Origin: a bacterium
Lineage (GTDB): Bacteria > Hydrothermota > Tepidihabitantia > B3-TA06
Direction of reading: 5' to 3'
DNA: 42,069 bases
Assembly: GCA_012517375.1 (NCBI GenBank)
Contig: JAAYVC010000022.1
Span: forward strand, 1 to 42,069
Shown here: piece by piece, positions 41,296 through 42,069 of the stretch
Layout: every line of letters starts with the position of its first letter
Numbering within the stretch: position 1 is the first letter of the stretch
Position numbers and translations under genes: made by a program
The notes under the pieces: generated by a model
Told to the model about the DNA's origin: nothing
Database searches by the model: none
What the model saw: the letters and a program-made list of their open reading frames with translations, nothing else

Positions 41296-42069
41296 AATAA
41301 TCAAGGAGTTTTGCCACGGCGTCAATTACATCATTTGCGTCCTTTTCGGATAATGCTGGAGAAAGAGGTAGAGAGATGGTTCTATCGGATATTTTTGCAG
41401 CGCAAGGAAAATCTTCTGGCTTAAACCCGAAGGTTTTCCTGTAAAAAGTCTGCTGGTGAAGAGAAATAAAATGTATGCCAGCACCAATGCCTTCAGCCTT
41501 GAGAGCTTCCACGAAATGGTCTCTGTCTATCCTTATCTTCTCAAGCTCAAGTCTTAAAGGATACAGATGTTTAGCGTGTTTGCCTTCTTTCGGTTCGGGC
41601 GGTATCTCGATTCCCCTCATATTTCCAAAAACCTTGGAATATTTTCCCCAAATATCATCTCTTCTTTTCCAGCTAAGATCAATTCTTTCCATCTGATGAA
41701 TGGCCAACGCAGACTGCAAATCAGTGAGATTCAACTTGTAACCTGGTGCAACCGTATCATAGAATTTAAATCCCTCATCCTTGAAACGATTCCAGGCGCT
41801 CCGCGTAACGCCGTGCATCCTCATAAGCTTCAATCTTTCCGTCCAATCATCCCTATCCGTTGCAATCATTCCTCCGTCAGCTGTTGTGATGTTTTTGGTT
41901 GCGTAAAAACTGAAACAGACGGCGTCGCCCAATATTGCAACGTGTTTGTTCTTGAATCTGGACTCTATTGCATGTGCGGCGTCTCCTATCACGGCTATAC
42001 TTGAATATTCTGCCAGGCTTAGGATTTCACCCATATCACATGGATAGCCATGAAGATGTACGGGGATAA
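41285..42069 (-). CDS. DegT/DnrJ/EryC1/StrS aminotransferase, 5' part outside the window
   Basis: The first ATG seen (42034) is internal: the frame stays open to the window edge and the extra codons read PVHLHGYPCDM, a DegT family signature. So at least 261 C-terminal residues are present of a usual 370-400. The PLP lysine is in FYATKNITTADGGM; GDAAHAIES replaces the usual EDAAHA, with Gly for Glu. YKLNLTDLQSALAIHQM and GIHFISLHQQTFY are further motifs. These enzymes aminate keto sugars of nucleotide-sugar precursors. First visible gene of the minus-strand polysaccharide operon. Confidence 0.9.
   Translation of the reverse strand, partial: IPVHLHGYPCDMGEILSLAEYSSIAVIGDAAHAIESRFKNKHVAILGDAVCFSFYATKNITTADGGMIATDRDDWTERLKLMRMHGVTRSAWNRFKDEGFKFYDTVAPGYKLNLTDLQSALAIHQMERIDLSWKRRDDIWGKYSKVFGNMRGIEIPPEPKEGKHAKHLYPLRLELEKIRIDRDHFVEALKAEGIGAGIHFISLHQQTFYRKTFGFKPEDFPCAAKISDRTISLPLSPALSEKDANDVIDAVAKLLDYYAR

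Overview
The window looks like a chromosomal segment of a Gram-negative-type bacterium outside the well-studied phyla. Outer-membrane and surface proteins (an Omp85-type barrel with a VRGY motif, lipoproteins, a gingipain/PorU-like C25 protease with a FlgD-like C-terminal domain) suggest the FCB/candidate-phylum world. Glutaminyl-tRNA formation is encoded by an archaeal-type GatD-GatE pair. My best guess is a candidate phylum such as WOR-3 (Stahlbacteria); this is inference from gene content only, because there is no rRNA or other phylogenetic marker that I can score.

Layout. (1) 1-1.7 kb: two small nuclease genes (GIY-YIG, HNH) embedded in dispersed GC-rich repeats. (2) 1.7-5.7 kb: two membrane proteins (one distantly CruF-like), a translationally coupled pair of unrecognised helical proteins and a small lipoprotein. 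(3) 5.8-10.9 kb: an exported DUF4476 protein, a trypsin-like protease, and three tandem copies of an FxLYD domain plus permuted NlpC/P60 (YiiX-like) cysteine hydrolase, the first copy split into two overlapping genes. Mirror-image tandem repeats and strong hairpins separate the copies. (4) 11.0-14.3 kb, minus strand: gatD-gatE. (5) 14.3-15.8 kb: more dispersed repeats around an HNH endonuclease gene broken by one in-frame TAA, then five 11-bp direct repeats upstream of glmS. (6) 15.8-28.0 kb: glmS; an operon of metalloprotease-propeller-barrel fusion, lipoprotein with a SecD-P1-like domain and a processive GT2; then the C25 protease and an unknown protein. (7) 28.0-31.2 kb, minus strand: a small protein that seems to start at AUC, then uvrB cotranscribed with hicB-hicA. 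(8) 31.3-36.8 kb: housekeeping genes nadC-recJ-pgeF and ecfT-like-truA-transaldolase. (9) 36.8 kb to the end: a polysaccharide locus with two glycosyltransferases, a flippase, a FemAB/BioF2-like acyltransferase and a DegT aminotransferase cut by the window edge.

The most general signal is transcriptional. Most isolated genes have a TTGACN box, a spacer of almost always 16 bp and a TANNNT box. In about eight genes the -10 box ends only 5-9 bases before the start codon and no Shine-Dalgarno sequence is present, which predicts leaderless mRNAs (GIY-YIG, both HNH genes, the Yip1-like gene, glmS, hicB, nadC, ecfT-like). Other genes have a normal leader with an AGGAGG-type site. Where a start was ambiguous, this architecture was used to choose it.
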